Shown piece by piece: positions 35,458 through 47,915 of a stretch of 64,000 nucleotides of DNA. This stretch comes from Neckera pumila (lineage: Eukaryota > Streptophyta > Bryopsida > Hypnales > Neckeraceae), in the NCBI GenBank assembly GCA_963969595.1, contig OZ018409.1:7702520-7766519 (forward strand), written 5' to 3'. The translations under genes were made by a program, and so were the position numbers. Numbering within the stretch: position 1 is the first letter of the stretch; each line of letters starts with the position of its first letter. Below the pieces are notes generated by a model. It was not told where the DNA came from. It was given only the letters and a program-made list of their open reading frames with translations, and did not search any database.

Positions 35458-37834
35458 ATGGATTTTGGTGCCGAGGGTGTTGGGGACGATGCCGTCGCTA
35501 AGGCACTGCGAGCAGCCTCAATTGCACGCTCTGCAAAGAAGAAGGTTGAGAAAGCTGCGCGTGAGGCTTTTGAGTTGGTGCAAATCGAGATGAAGAGGAA
35601 GGGCAAGCAAATTGACTCGCGAAGGGTGGAGGCGGGCAAACAGACCATGAAATCTTACTTTCAGTCTAGCCGAGATCGGAAGCAGGCCAACCTCTTTCCC
35701 TTGTCTTCGATGGTTGCATGCTGGAGGTGCTAGGTGAGGAACCTCAATTGGGGGAGGAGTATCCGAGCGATGAATGCGGTGATCGATTACTTGGGAGACA
35801 GAAGAGCACATCGCGATCGCGAGACACTGCTGTCACTCTTGGGTCTTCTTCAGGATCAGGAGACACTGTTGTACTTAGTGCCAAGTCTCCGCTAATTGCA
35901 TTTTCGGAGGATTTTAAAGACTGTGACGATGCCAAGTTCGTGGAGATCTCTGACGGATTTGATGGATCTGATGATTCGGACTTTGAGTCCCCACCGTCGA
36001 AGAGGGGTGCCACAATCCGCTCTAAGGCTGACCTTCAGCGATCCAAGGCTCAAAAGAGGTACGATCGCCATCGCAAGTTTCAAACATTGTAGGCTGCAAA
36101 GCTCCCTTGGGCTGAAGGTATAATGGCGTCAGATGGCATTCTGCATATGGTCAAGTGCAAAGTTTGTTCTTCTTTTGACAGGAAGCCTTGCATAATGGCT
36201 CCAAAATCTAATACTCTTTTTAAATACGATGGCAAGCGCATAGCGAAGAAGGACATGCTACAGTATAAGGTAAAAGCGGGAGAGAGCTACATTGCGACAC
36301 AATGCAAGCATAGAAAAAACTTGTGCTTGTATGCAGCAAAACCTCCCCCCACAGTCTTGGAACAATTGAACCAGTGTACTTTGTTAGAAGCCAGGAAGAA
36401 GAGAGTCCAATTTGCGACTTTGTTTCAGCTACTCTCCGATGGGCAGCCAATGGTGGAATTTGAATCTTGGCAGGCACTGTACAAGTTGTTGGGTGTTCCC
36501 AACATGCCATCAGCGCATTGGTGTGACAATTCGAGTTGGGTCATGGCAGCTTACATGTACAAACAGGTCATGCAGGAGACACGGAGGTGGATTGCTGATG
36601 CCCAATTCTTGGCCGTCATAGTGGACGTGGTTACTGCAGTCAACAATAGCAATTATTTGTCCGTTCATGCTTATGTTGTTCGTGATTGGGTGAGGATTCC
36701 TTTGCTTGTTTCTTTGCAACGAGTGGAATGCAGTCCAACGGCTGAAAATCTCACAGAACTCATTGTCGATGCTGTGAGAAGTGGTGCTGGGCTAGACTAT
36801 GAAGACTTTGTAAAAAAGGTACTCAGCTTTGGGGCCGACGGTGCCTCCACGCTGCAGGGAACTCGAACGGGAGTCACTTCGCAGATCAAACAAAAGCATG
36901 CACCAAATCTGATAGGGGTGCATTGTATTGCTCATCAATGCAACTTGGCATTTAAGGCGTTGTCTGATCTTTCCATATTCTACGATGTTGAGAAACTCCT
37001 CTGTCACCTACTCGTACTTCTGTAAGAGTCCTAAGAGGTTTTCATAATTTTGTCAGTTAGTTGAATTGATGGAGACTAAGGGGCTTAAGATGCTCCGTAA
37101 CGTGCAGACTTGGTGGGTCAGTTTGATAGAACCACTGCGATCCCTCCTCTCTGAATATCAAACATTCATCTACAAAATGCAGGCAGACCTCTATGAAAAC
37201 AACAAGGCTGAGGTACTAAGTCTTTCCTGTATTTGCTTTCTTTATTCATTCAAGACTGCTAAGATGTGAGGTTAGATGTGAGGTTGAGGGTATTTCTTGT
37301 ACATTATATACTTTTATATTGATTCATGTGTGATTTGTGTAACTTTCATTGTCTTTGCTGTGGGCTCCGTCCTCTTTCTTGATTTTGTTATTTGTGACGT
37401 TCACTTACTTCGTTTATGTACTGGTTCCATGCAGGCGTGTCTTGTTCTGTTGCTTGACCTGTTTACCTTGCTCGGTATGTGTGCGTTGTTGCCACTTCTG
37501 GAGGCAATAGACACTTTAATAAATTACGCACAGAAACGTGACGTTTACGTTTGTGACTTCATCGCTGCGGTCAAAGTTTGCTAGGCCTCGCTTTATCGCA
37601 TGTATGAGGATAAGGGGACTGCCTTCAGCTCTGATGAGTTTTGGAGCTTCAACAATTTGCTCGACTGCAGCCACGAGCAAATTCATATAAAGTGGTTGTG
37701 TGATCTTAACGACAATACTGCAGTTTTAGCATTTGTTTGCCATGGCAAGCAAATCCATGCCGAACACAAGGGAGCACCCGTGGATCGCGACATGTGGGCT
37801 GGTTTGCTTGCCAAAGTGAAGTCTGAGTGCTCCA
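35458..37834 (+). pseudogene. hAT-family transposase, N-terminal and central part, decayed
   Basis: ATG 35458 opens a Lys/Glu-rich segment. The frame shifts near 35705-35730, then an acidic Ser-rich linker runs to an in-frame TAG at 36090-36092 just before PWAEGIM. From 36123 a zinc-finger-like region (KCKVCSSFDRK) leads into the hAT core: VIVDVVTAVNN near the first acidic site, FGADGASTLQGTRTG, and HCIAHQCNLAFKAL. A frameshift lies near 37000-37050, then METKGLKMLRNVQTWW continues. A GT-AG intron spans 37213-37434, a further TAG is at 37582-37584, and the coding part ends at the donor CCA|GTAAGT (37834/37835). The gene continues at 55350. The pattern resembles the KIAA1586/ZNF862-like hAT branch. 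The copy is a pseudogene. Confidence 0.8.
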
Positions 37835-37919
37835 GTAAGTTCTGTCACAGTTGTAGCTCAGAGATGTCATTGTTGCAGCACAGAGATGTCACAGTTGTAG
37901 TGTAGAGATGCAGACCGGT

Positions 37920-37929
37920 GGATTTGGGC
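37920..37929. repeat. Target-site duplication, left copy
   Basis: GGATTTGGGC, repeated in direct orientation at 55236-55245. It could be 9 or 10 bp long, since the first G is ambiguous; 9-11 bp fits MULE insertions. Confidence 0.8.
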
Positions 37930-38290
37930 GAGCGTTGCTAGGACGTGAGCTTGGAGCGGCGAGCGGCGAGCGGCAAGCGGGGAGCGGGGATTGGTGAGCG
38001 GGGAGTATAGATTTTTTTATTTTAGAAAAAAAATTGGATGTGGCAAATGGGTAATATTTGGATGACAATAGGTAAGTCAACAGATTTGGATGGATGAAAT
38101 GGATGAAAATGGATGAATGTAAGCTAAAATGGATGAAAGTGGATGATAGTGGATGACAGTGGATGACAATGGATGACAATGGATGAAAATGGATGAAGAA
38201 AGATGGAAAAGGAATTTCTGAGATGAGATGAAAAATGTGAAAATAAAATTTGGATGAGGATGAAGGGTTTATGAATGCAGAACTGACATG
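37930..38290 (+). repeat. Left inverted terminal region with GGATGAA repeats
   Basis: A GC-rich terminus with repeated GAGCGG/GAGCGGGGA words (to about 38007), then an AT-rich run containing about 15 GGATG words, many as ATGGATGAAA or GTGGATGA at 10-12-base spacing. It is the inverse counterpart of 54825-55235. The inner boundary is approximate. Confidence 0.75.
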
Positions 38291-38721
38291 ACAAGTACAT
38301 ATTAAGGAAAATAAGAGAATGAACATGGAAGAGGGTCCAATGGTTTACAGATTTGATGGCCTTTTTCTTACAGAGCATATGCCAATTGATTTAGGGCGTC
38401 CTTAGACCATGTAGGATGATTGTGCATTCACCTTGCATTACCGGAACCAAGTCGTACACAATCATTTCGAGGATTTGGAGGGTACGGTGAAGCATAAAAA
38501 GATTTGGGATTACATTGAAAAATAGAACTTTACAACACCTCATGCCAAGAAAGGGATCTTCTAATACAATTAGGAGTAATGAGGGTTTAGGAGAGGACAC
38601 AGTATCATATACCAATACTAGTCTATTTGAAATGGTCATAGTGACCTTTTTAGTCTCACTATTATTTAACTTTTGAATAAAGTAGATCACATAAAGAGGT
38701 CCTACACTGCAGAATGTACGT

Positions 38722-41700
38722 CTAGTTCAAATCTAAGTTATTCAATATCCCGCTGAGAAGCACTCGCTTGACTTCATTAAAACTAAAACTCGGAGAATGA
38801 ATGAAGACATCATCGGTAGATTGCAAATTGCAAATGACTGTGAATACAAAATATAAATGCTTGCAATTCGCCCATTGTCCTCACTTCCCCAATGCTTTTC
38901 GTGCCATTTCCTTGAAGTAAGGGCAATTGCAGTTTGGGAACGAAGAAATTGTAAGCATATATTGCTGAGCCTGTGGCTCCACCCCTGAATTCAAACAAAC
39001 TATACAACCAAAACCAGGGTGAGGTACCATGGTCACTCGATGAATGTGTGCATTCAAGGTCACGGCAGAGGCACAATTGTTAGCTTGTTTTGTGGAGGGG
39101 GCCTTCAGATTTCGGCGAATCAGATTTCCTGATCAAATTTTGGGGTGGTCGTCTGTGGACGAGGGAACAAGGTAGGCAGAAACTAAATCTATCCCTGGCT
39201 CTCCGCCAAATAGTCTCCGTGGTGAAATCAATTCACGTTGTGGAAGTCGAAAGCCAGCAGCTTCCAAAGCTAGAATTTTAGCTTTGGACAGAGTAGTGCC
39301 CCTTTTCATTGGCCAAATGGAAGGAATGGAAGGACGGGACAACACCCATTTTCGTTTGGTTCCCTTCACGCACCTTTCAATGTCGTCATTGCAAAAGAAG
39401 AACTCCATCCTATCATTCCGATTCTTTCTGTAATTGACCATCATACCTGTATAAGTGGGTGCTGCTGTGGCAACGTTGTTCTGGACAATCTTGGCAATGC
39501 ACTTCTTCTTGGATACTGCTTGTAGTGCAAAGCAAGCCTTTGCAGATGCTTTCGGAAGTCTTGCTATGTGCCACTCCATTTCGTCACAGTCACTTTCTTG
39601 AATTGCTGTCGCATGTGAAGACAATTTGCTTCTCTCTTGTCCTAGATTCTCTTCAGCTTCCATTGCTTCCAATATGTCTGCATCTTCCATGTGCGACAAG
39701 TCTTCTGTAATTGTGTTTAAATAGGGAACACTTGACGAGCTTCTGTACAATCTTGTTTGGATGCGAGGATAGGAAAAATTAACCTTATCCGGTCTATGAG
39801 AATCGTGCTTGCAACCCAATGGCATGTCCGCCTTCCGCTTTTGGGATCCAAATACTTCTTCACCTTCCAAATGAGGCTCTCTGTTCACAAATTCCTCAAC
39901 ACCTGAGACGCTAGATACAACTTGTGTAAGGACCTTTGGATTTCCGGTTCGCACAGCCCATCGTTGAGCAACTCGAAGTAACAGCTCTTCCTTCCTAGGT
40001 CCTGTCCCGGGTTCGTTTCCTTTTAGATACTGGTAGTACCTAACCATTTGCATGAAAGCTCTTACAAAGTCGTCAACAATGGCTATGTACAAGTCATTAC
40101 CACGATTACCAGATTGTTGAAGCCACTTATTGTGTACCGTCTTTGCCAGGTTGCACGACGGCATTTCTGCAAGCTCAATTTTGCTGAGATTCTACAGAAA
40201 GAAAGTAAAGGTGTCACTGAATCATAGAAGGAGACATGCAAACAATTATTCTACAAAGTGCCATAAATGCGGTTAGGGGGTTTAGGGTATGGAATTTTAT
40301 TATGATCATTTCCACTTACAAATAACCACTCCACAATAGTTGCATGGAAGAAGGGTAGAAAGGGGCCATGACAAACCCAAATATTACTATTCTATAGGCC
40401 CCGATAGGACAATTCGAGGACCACTACCGACCATTGCACCAAAGTCACATAATGCAGCATGACCTACAAGTCATTTCCAAAGCCTCCGAGAAATGAGTCT
40501 CGGACCCGAGACGACACATTTGGCGAGAGACCCAAGCAAGGATTTCTGAGCATATGTTCTGTTAGACACCAGCCCATGGAAATGGAAATCTAATAATTGG
40601 ACCATGGAACTCTGTCTTGTCTATCACTCCGACCACCGACTGAGCATTATAAATAGGCTGGTTTAGGGACACAAAACAATATTAGCGGATGACTCAATTA
40701 CCCCCCGACAGTTCCCATTTGATTATAAGTTTAAATGCTATTGAACTAGTCTAATGAAGACACTTATAAGACACTTACAAGTTGCATGAAGCCGCCCCAT
40801 TGCCTATATCGAAAATGCCAAAATGAGAGCCACAACTCGAGTCGATGCAAGCCTTCTACCGTTGTAGCACCTGATGATAGCCACCAAGCCCTGATAGCCA
40901 AGTAACAGGTTTCAGATTCCTCCGGCGAAACAGCATTCTTGTATTGTTTGCAAAGGTGTCGATGTTGGTCTTGTAGGTCACCACGAATTTCAGCTTGGGT
41001 ATGCTTCTCCATCGATTGAGTACAATGAAAGAGGCAAGTCCTTTCCCGATTGTCCATTGGCACATTGATGTCCCCCGATCCATAAATCATCCTCACAGCA
41101 TTCCAGTTTGCTTGAGCACTGTCAGCCATGAATCCCTTAAATTGAGTCTGAGGTACACTGTGTCTCTCAAGAACGGAATTCAAATTTTGCCAGAACAGAA
41201 TCTGGGCTGCACAATCTTCTGATTGCATGTCGCAAACAGCGATTGTCATAACTCGACAGTATAAAGAATCATAGACATAGCATGCCATAGTAGTCCACTC
41301 CTTAACACGTTTTACATGATCAAACATTATCCATGCATCTTCCAGGTCACTGCCCAATTGCATGCGTTTTACTAAGTCCACTCCACTTCCTGGACCTACT
41401 TCGGACATCTTAAACACAAATACTTTATCAGCATCAGTTCCTCGACCAGGGAATTTGCTCTCCTGAACGAAAGCCCAAGTACTGGAACCCCTCAACTTAG
41501 TAATGCTGTCGATGACTCCGAACCTCCTCAAATACTTAAAAGAAGTTACCTCATTTCATATACTTGGAGAGCTGAAGTACTTGCACTTGTCTAATACTGG
41601 TACCAGCTCAGCAAAGTCCATTGTCTTCGGCATCATCCCATCAAGACGCAAGAGAAGGTCCCCAAGCAACTCTTTTGTAGCCTCAAGGACGATGGAAGAA

Positions 41701-44556
41701 TTTGTCGCAGTCGGTGTCTTCTCCATCTGCTGCCCAATAAGAGACCGAGTAAGGTCCTTCATGTCTCTCAATTCTCCCTCCTTTACGGGATGCTCATGAA
41801 TGCCTAAATGTACGAAGGCTCGGGTCATGTTGCAGTTGCCGATGACATAGTATACTCTCACAGAACACCTCGCAATACAACTTGGAGGTTTCTTACAAAT
41901 TTTGCAAACCAAGGATGACCCAAGAGGGTGCGATTGTCCAACATCAAGTGCCGTGGGGCACAGTCCTTCCCATTCCAATTCATTCACAATTCTGATTCGC
42001 TGAACCCGACTAAGGAACTCGCAATTATTGTTCATGCATCTAAGATGCCCTATACAAACGGAAGTGCAAAACGACAATCCCATACAATTAGTGATGTTCG
42101 TGGTGACGGTTTTTGACCAAACATGGCCATCGTATCTTTTATCCATCCCAATCATCTGCCGAGCATGAGAAGGAGAGGACCCACTATCTAGTGGCGGTAG
42201 CTCAAATATGAGATTGCCGTTAAAACTTGGAGGCAAATCGGTCACTCTTTGAATGCGAATCTGGTCATAATCAATTTTTGCCAACACATTCCTACAGCCC
42301 TTCAAGTTCCTTAAACCTCTCAAGCATTGAATGATCGATGCTACGGATCCTGTTAAGTCATTTTTGAACTCAATGACCGGTGACTTCACGATAGTAAGCA
42401 GGGGGAATGTCGTCGTCGAAGAAGGAGCGTGTGTACTCAAGAGAGGTTCAAGAGAGGTCGTATCTGAGTCAGAACTAAGGACAGTGACATTGGGGGGGCT
42501 TTGTTCTATCTTAACATGTATCAGAGGAGGCTTCTTAGACGACAACAAGGAGGACCGACGCGGTGTTTGTAAGTCTACAGAAGCTTCATTCTCGTGGCAA
42601 GGGACCCCATATGCTCTATATTTTCCTGGCTTCAAGTTCCAAGAAATGTCCTCTCCAACCAAAGCAGGCACTTGTCCTATGGTGTGCGTAAGTTCTCCTG
42701 AGTCGCAATCAAATACGTCTTCGTCAACATGGATCGAGCTTGCTGTAAATTGAAATCGAAGACTCAAGTGAGCTACCGAAACTGTTGCCAATCCATCTTG
42801 GCTTACACGAAAAATCAAGGGTACACCTTCACCATTTGCCTTGACATTAACCATGTCCTGAAAGTCTACCATCCCAACGAGACCAGATGAAACTGATCGC
42901 GACAATGTATAGTACTGCTTCTAGAAGAGATAACACAGGAACATCACTGCATCACAGAAACCATAGACCCAATACACAAGACTAACTAGCCGGGAGCAGA
43001 CATCATGAAAGCCATTTGCACAGAAGAGTTGACAATATGGTGATACTCATCATTTCAATCAGGAAATTGTTTATAATTCAAGAAGGCAATAAAACTTGAT
43101 TATTCAGTGGTAAAGAGTTGGGTGGAATACCTTCGCGACCAGTCACCGTATACACATTGACGGTTAAGTAAATGCCAAGCCCTTTCAAATTCAAAATTAT
43201 GCGTATGACTCAATTATACGCCGCCTCCCAGCGAGTACATTTGATTCACTAATGTTAGTGTCAGTATCAATGGTCTGTGAAACAAATATTCAAGGTGTCG
43301 CAATAGGCTTCAATACGGAGCCCATGCACAATAGAAAGGGCTAGTAGTATAATCTGTGACACATTGAACCGCCGCCGGTCGATTGTGATTTTGAATATAA
43401 TTGCATTCTAACAAGTTACATATAATTAATGACCATCCTTTGAGCGAAAACCAGACAATTAAGGGCAGTTGATCCATAGTGGACACCTAATAAATACATG
43501 ACAGTGTATTCCCCCATTATTAATATCTAATCTGACACCAGTGGAGAGATTAGCAATGGTGTTAGACTGTTTGGAGCATCTGCAATTCTGAAGCATGTCA
43601 TAGTGCTCTCCACCATATTAATGTTCTTATACAAAAGAGAGTATTCTGACATTCCATGAAAAATAGCATATGTCGCCGAATTCTTCATGGATATTGCACT
43701 TGCTCTTGACTCTCTTGAATAGATTACATCAGAATACTCAAGATTTTTCATATTTCGGTCAATTCTTGTTGCATATACCTCTAAGGTATTCAGAAATATC
43801 AAGAATTCTTGACGAAGGATCTCCTAAATACATAGGTACACTCCAATGTATGACCACAATTGGCATGAGTACCTCTACACTAAGACACCCTCAAACTAAT
43901 TTAGCTATACGCGGGATTAGTAAGCACAGCCAAGAATTAGAAATAAAAAAATAAGGATTACCAATTCTTCAGCGTAGACGAAACAAAACTCAAAAGCCAA
44001 AAGTAACCTTCATTTCCCAGGTCACCTTATACCATACCCCGTCAATGGGAACTCCATACCCGGAATAGAATTGGGAAGTCGTATACCCAGACTGCCCTCG
44101 CAAACCCCACTCCGCGATCTGAAGAAAACGGCCCTCAGGAACCCTAAACAGGCACACATCGTCGTGAGGCTTGAGAGTAGTCCGCCGCCGACCTTCCCAG
44201 GCGTTGCTTTCTTGTATTGATGCATGCTTACTCGTTGGGTGTGTGAGGTTTGGAACACGAGTTTGTGCATTGCGAGTACTTTTATCATGTCGCGCAATCT
44301 TTGACCGCGCAGCGGGAAGCTTGGAGATGGAGAGGGGGAAGCACCTGGCAGAGAGGCGGATTTGATTGCGAATGAGGTACATCATCCTTCGTTTTCTGAT
44401 GAACATGGTTAAGGTCTCTCGCGTGATACTCTGGTCTTGAAATGTCTTCACTCTCTCAAACCTATCTGAGATCTCATAAGGTCGCCAAACTAGGATCTGG
44501 ATTTGCAGCAAGATTGCGTCAGTCCAAGCATTAGACAAGAGAATCGTTATTTTCAA
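38722..44556 (-). pseudogene. MULE-type transposase with GCM1/WRKY-like and SWIM zinc fingers
   Basis: Exon 1 ends at 44008 (start uncertain; an in-frame ATG lies at 44556), exon 2 is 42920-40779, exon 3 is 40191-38722. The introns are GT-AG and phase 0. Exon 2 has a Cys/His region (CTSVCIGHLRCMNNNC, then CKICKKPPSC and HLGIHEHPV) like a GCM1/WRKY zinc finger. The DDE core follows: ACYVYDS, CDMQSEDCAAQILFW, FMADSAQANWNAVRMIYG and CLFHCTQSMEKH, the usual MULE order. Exon 3 continues with AKTVHNKWLQQSGNRGNDLY and ends with a SWIM finger, MLTISSFPNCNCPYF and, after a stop, CKHLYF. Three in-frame stops, all TGA, lie at 41556-41558, 39133-39135 and about 38885-38887. Otherwise the frames stay open, so decay is recent. 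The protein would cut and integrate the element. Confidence 0.75.
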
Positions 44557-44984
44557 TTTCGATTTGGTTTATCACAGTTACAATGTAGGAGATCAATTAA
44601 CGAGCGGCAGTATAAGTTAGGGGCAGCGGGTCAAGATTGCGAGACTTTCGGGCTAGGGATCCCTCAAAGAAAGTTAAGGATTTGGTTATCTGATCATTCT
44701 CTCTCAGCTAGCGGACAAAGACTTCTACGCTTGCGGTGTTGTCTCGGTCCCGAGAGAGGATTCTGTGGATTCACTAGTATGCACATCATAATAGAGTGCA
44801 CTCACTTGCAATATCAATTGACGGGTTCACGCGAAATAGGAATCAAGGAAATTGATAGAGAATCTGTTCAGATGTCGGACAGAGTCTGTATATTTGTAGT
44901 CATTTATTGTGTTATAGTAGGTGTGTCAGTCAAATGTGCTGGGCTAGTTCACTCAGATTTTGGTCTCGATCCCTTCACTGCTTT

Positions 44985-46820
44985 TCCCGATAACAGGTTA
45001 TTAGCATTTCTTGTGTCCACCGACTCATGGAGAATGTATACTCTGTTCTGTGAGAGTAACATCTCGGGAACGAAACATGGTCTACCCAGCGACGGTCCTG
45101 CTAAGCGTTCATTGCCTAAATTGAATTAGAGAAAGACTAAATACTACTATAACAAGGAAATTCCGAGTTCTTGTATCTGTACTTACAATGAAGATTTCAA
45201 ATCATACGTAACTCTATCGGTCTCGTAGAGCTCTCGGTGCCGAGGTTTGGCCTATCCAGCGATGGTCATGCATAGCGATGATTGGCTAATCTGATTTAAG
45301 GCAATACTAACCAGTGAAATTCTACAGAATTTTGGAGTGATTGTATCTGTGCATCTATTGAGGTTTACATATCATACATAGTCCATTCTTTCTAGGAGTG
45401 GTCTCGTAACCGAGACATGGTCTATCCAAAGACAATCGTGCATAGCTTAGATTCCTTAATTTGATATAGGGAAGCACTAACCAGAATTATCATATAGAAA
45501 TCTGAAGTTCTTGTATTTGTGCTTTCATTTCGGAATGCATGAAATGCATAATTTTTTTTGTCTCGTAACGCTCTCGGGACCAAGGCATGGTCTAAACGAC
45601 AATGGCCATGCATAGCTTTGATAGCAAAATTTTAGATAGGGAATGACTAACCAGTATTTCCATATGGAGATCTCAAGTTCCTGTATCTGTGCTTTCATTT
45701 CGAAATGCATGAAATGCATAATCTGTTCTGTCTCGTAACGCTCTCGGGACCGAGGCATGGTCTTAATGACGACGGCCATGCATAGCTTTGATAGCAAAAT
45801 TTTAAATAGGGAATGACTAACCAGTATTACCATATGGAGATCTCAAGTTCCTGTATTTGTGCTTTCATTTCGGAATGCATGAAATGCATAATCTGTTCTG
45901 TCTCGTAACGCTCTCAGGAGTCGGGACCGAGGCATGGTCTTAACGACGACGGCCATGCATAGCTTTGATAGCGAAATTTTAGTTAGGGAATGACTAACCA
46001 GTATTACCATTTGGAGATCTCAAGTTCCTGTATCTGTGCTTTCATTTCGGATTGCATGACATGCATAATCTATTCTGTCTCGTAACGCTCTCGGGAGTCG
46101 GGACCGAGGCATGGTCTAGACGACGACAGCCATATATAGCGATGATAGTGTAAATTTAGTTATGGAATGACTAACCAGTATTATCAGATGGAGATCTCAA
46201 GTTCCTGTATCTGTGCTTTCATTTCGGATTGCATGACATGCATAATCTGTTCTGTCTCGTAACGCTCTCGGGACCGAGGCATGGTCTAGACAACGACGGC
46301 CATATATAGCGTTGATAGCGTAAATTTAGTTATGGAATGACTAACCAGTATTATCAGATGGAGATCTCAAGTTCCTGTATCTGTGCTTTCATCTCGGATT
46401 GCATGACATGCATAATCTGTTATGTCTCGTATCGCTCTCGGGACCAAGGCATGGTCCATACGACAACGGCCATGCATAGAATTGATAGTGTAATTTTAGT
46501 TAGGGAATGACTAACCACTATTACCATAAGGAAATCCTGAGTTCCTGTATCTATGCATTTGTTGAGGATTAGTTATCATGCATAATCCCTTAGGTCCTGT
46601 ACAGCTTTCGGGAACGAGACATGGTTTGCCCAGAGATGGTCATGCATAGCTATACTTTCATAATATGATTTGGAGAAAAACTAGCAAGCACTACAGTAGT
46701 AAATCCTCAAATTCCTATACCTGTGCTTTCATTGAATTTTACATAACATGCAAAGCCGCTTCGGTCTCCTAGAGCTTTCAGTACCGAAAGCTAATCTGCA
46801 ATACCGTGGGTATGCAAAAA
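44985..46820. repeat. About eleven tandem repeats of ~170 bp
   Basis: Anchor words such as CTCTCGGGACCGAGGCATGG recur near 45051, 45231, 45405, 45571, 45741, 45911, 46088, 46265, 46435, 46604 and 46774, a spacing of 166-180 bases. Other shared words are ACTAACCAGTATTACCAT, GAGATCTCAAGTTCCTG and GCATGAAATGCATAATC. The middle units are most alike and the outer ones diverge. The block lies between the two divergent genes of the element, so it may act as promoter, enhancer or structural DNA. Overlapping open frames here are by-products. Confidence 0.85.
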
Positions 46821-47915
46821 TTCCAGGTGACATCATGTAGTTCTCAGAGATTTCACAATTCTTGTTCAATAGAGTGCAGAATTGGTCGTACTGGTCAGTA
46901 ATTTATGAATTTTATGAAACTAGGTCATATGCATTTCAAATATGAGTAACCGGGATTGCATGACTCACTAGTGGTGGCAAAAGCCTCGGTGCCGAGAGTC
47001 GATACTGTCGGCATGACTATGCAGAGGAATCCAGTTTGTCCCAAACCAGTAAGGCGTTGTCTTATAGATAACCAGTGATATCGGGACCGGAGAAAATTTG
47101 GACCTCTATGAATTTGTATGATCAGTTAGCATGTCATGTTATATATTGAGTGTAATACAAGTTCATTGTAATCTCGATGCTGACAGTATAATTCGGGGAA
47201 TTAGGTCTATGTTTAATTCCTTGAATTCGGGATGCCTCACAAATTAGAGTTTGGATTTATCAGTACCGTCACGGTTGCCAAAAATTCATGACAATGCTTT
47301 AATGCTCAGTTATTCATTTGTCTCATTGCCTAGAAATGTGGAAGGAATCTGAGGAACTGTAGACAATGATCATGGTCTATGCATAGTCGAGAAATTGGGG
47401 TAGACATCTCGGGCCCGAGAGTCGTGTTCCTGGCTCGATGCCTTTGATTTCATTCATTGAGAGTCTCGGATGAATCTCAAATCTATAGTGTGGTCTAACA
47501 AACATATCTTTATTTTGTGAAGACATGTATGACACTTGGAGTCCTGAATGCACCCTCTCATTGTATACCCTGCCATGCACCCAAGATGACTCGGGACCGA
47601 GAGAACATATCTGCGGTACAAGGTGAAGCATAAATTGCCAAAATCTTGACAATGTCCAAATCTTGAGAGATTGCTGGAGACCATGTTCTGAAATCATAAG
47701 CCGGGATTCTGAACCTTAGGTTGGCCTAAAATCGTTTCTGAGTATCAGTTGACCTATGAGATTGTGTTCTTGCTTTCTGTCTGTGATTATTGGGATGTGA
47801 TTTTGGGACCATGACAGGTTATATGGTTCCAGACTGAATCCAATTTTGTCATATCGTTCTATCAAAGTGTAGCAGTAATCAAATCAGTGGTTGAGTTTCA
47901 TGTTGGCATTGTATA
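46821..47915 (+). promoter_or_regulatory. Spacer with CTCGG/CCGAG dyads upstream of the ParB-like gene
   Basis: No coding sequence. It holds isolated dyads, including CCTCGGTGCCGAG at about 46984, TCTCGGGCCCGAGA at about 47407 and CTCGGGACCGAG at about 47591. Its position upstream of the plus-strand gene suggests promoter and 5' UTR, but a transcription start cannot be placed. Confidence 0.4.

Noticed and set aside
41531..41560. A 29-base GT-AG intron removing the stop in transposase exon 2
   Set aside because: It is too short for a plant spliceosomal intron, and the frame is continuous except for one TGA, so a nonsense change is simpler.
44503..45129. 208-codon plus-strand open frame
   Set aside because: It overlaps the transposase first exon and the start of the tandem array, shows no domain, and looks like a chance frame.
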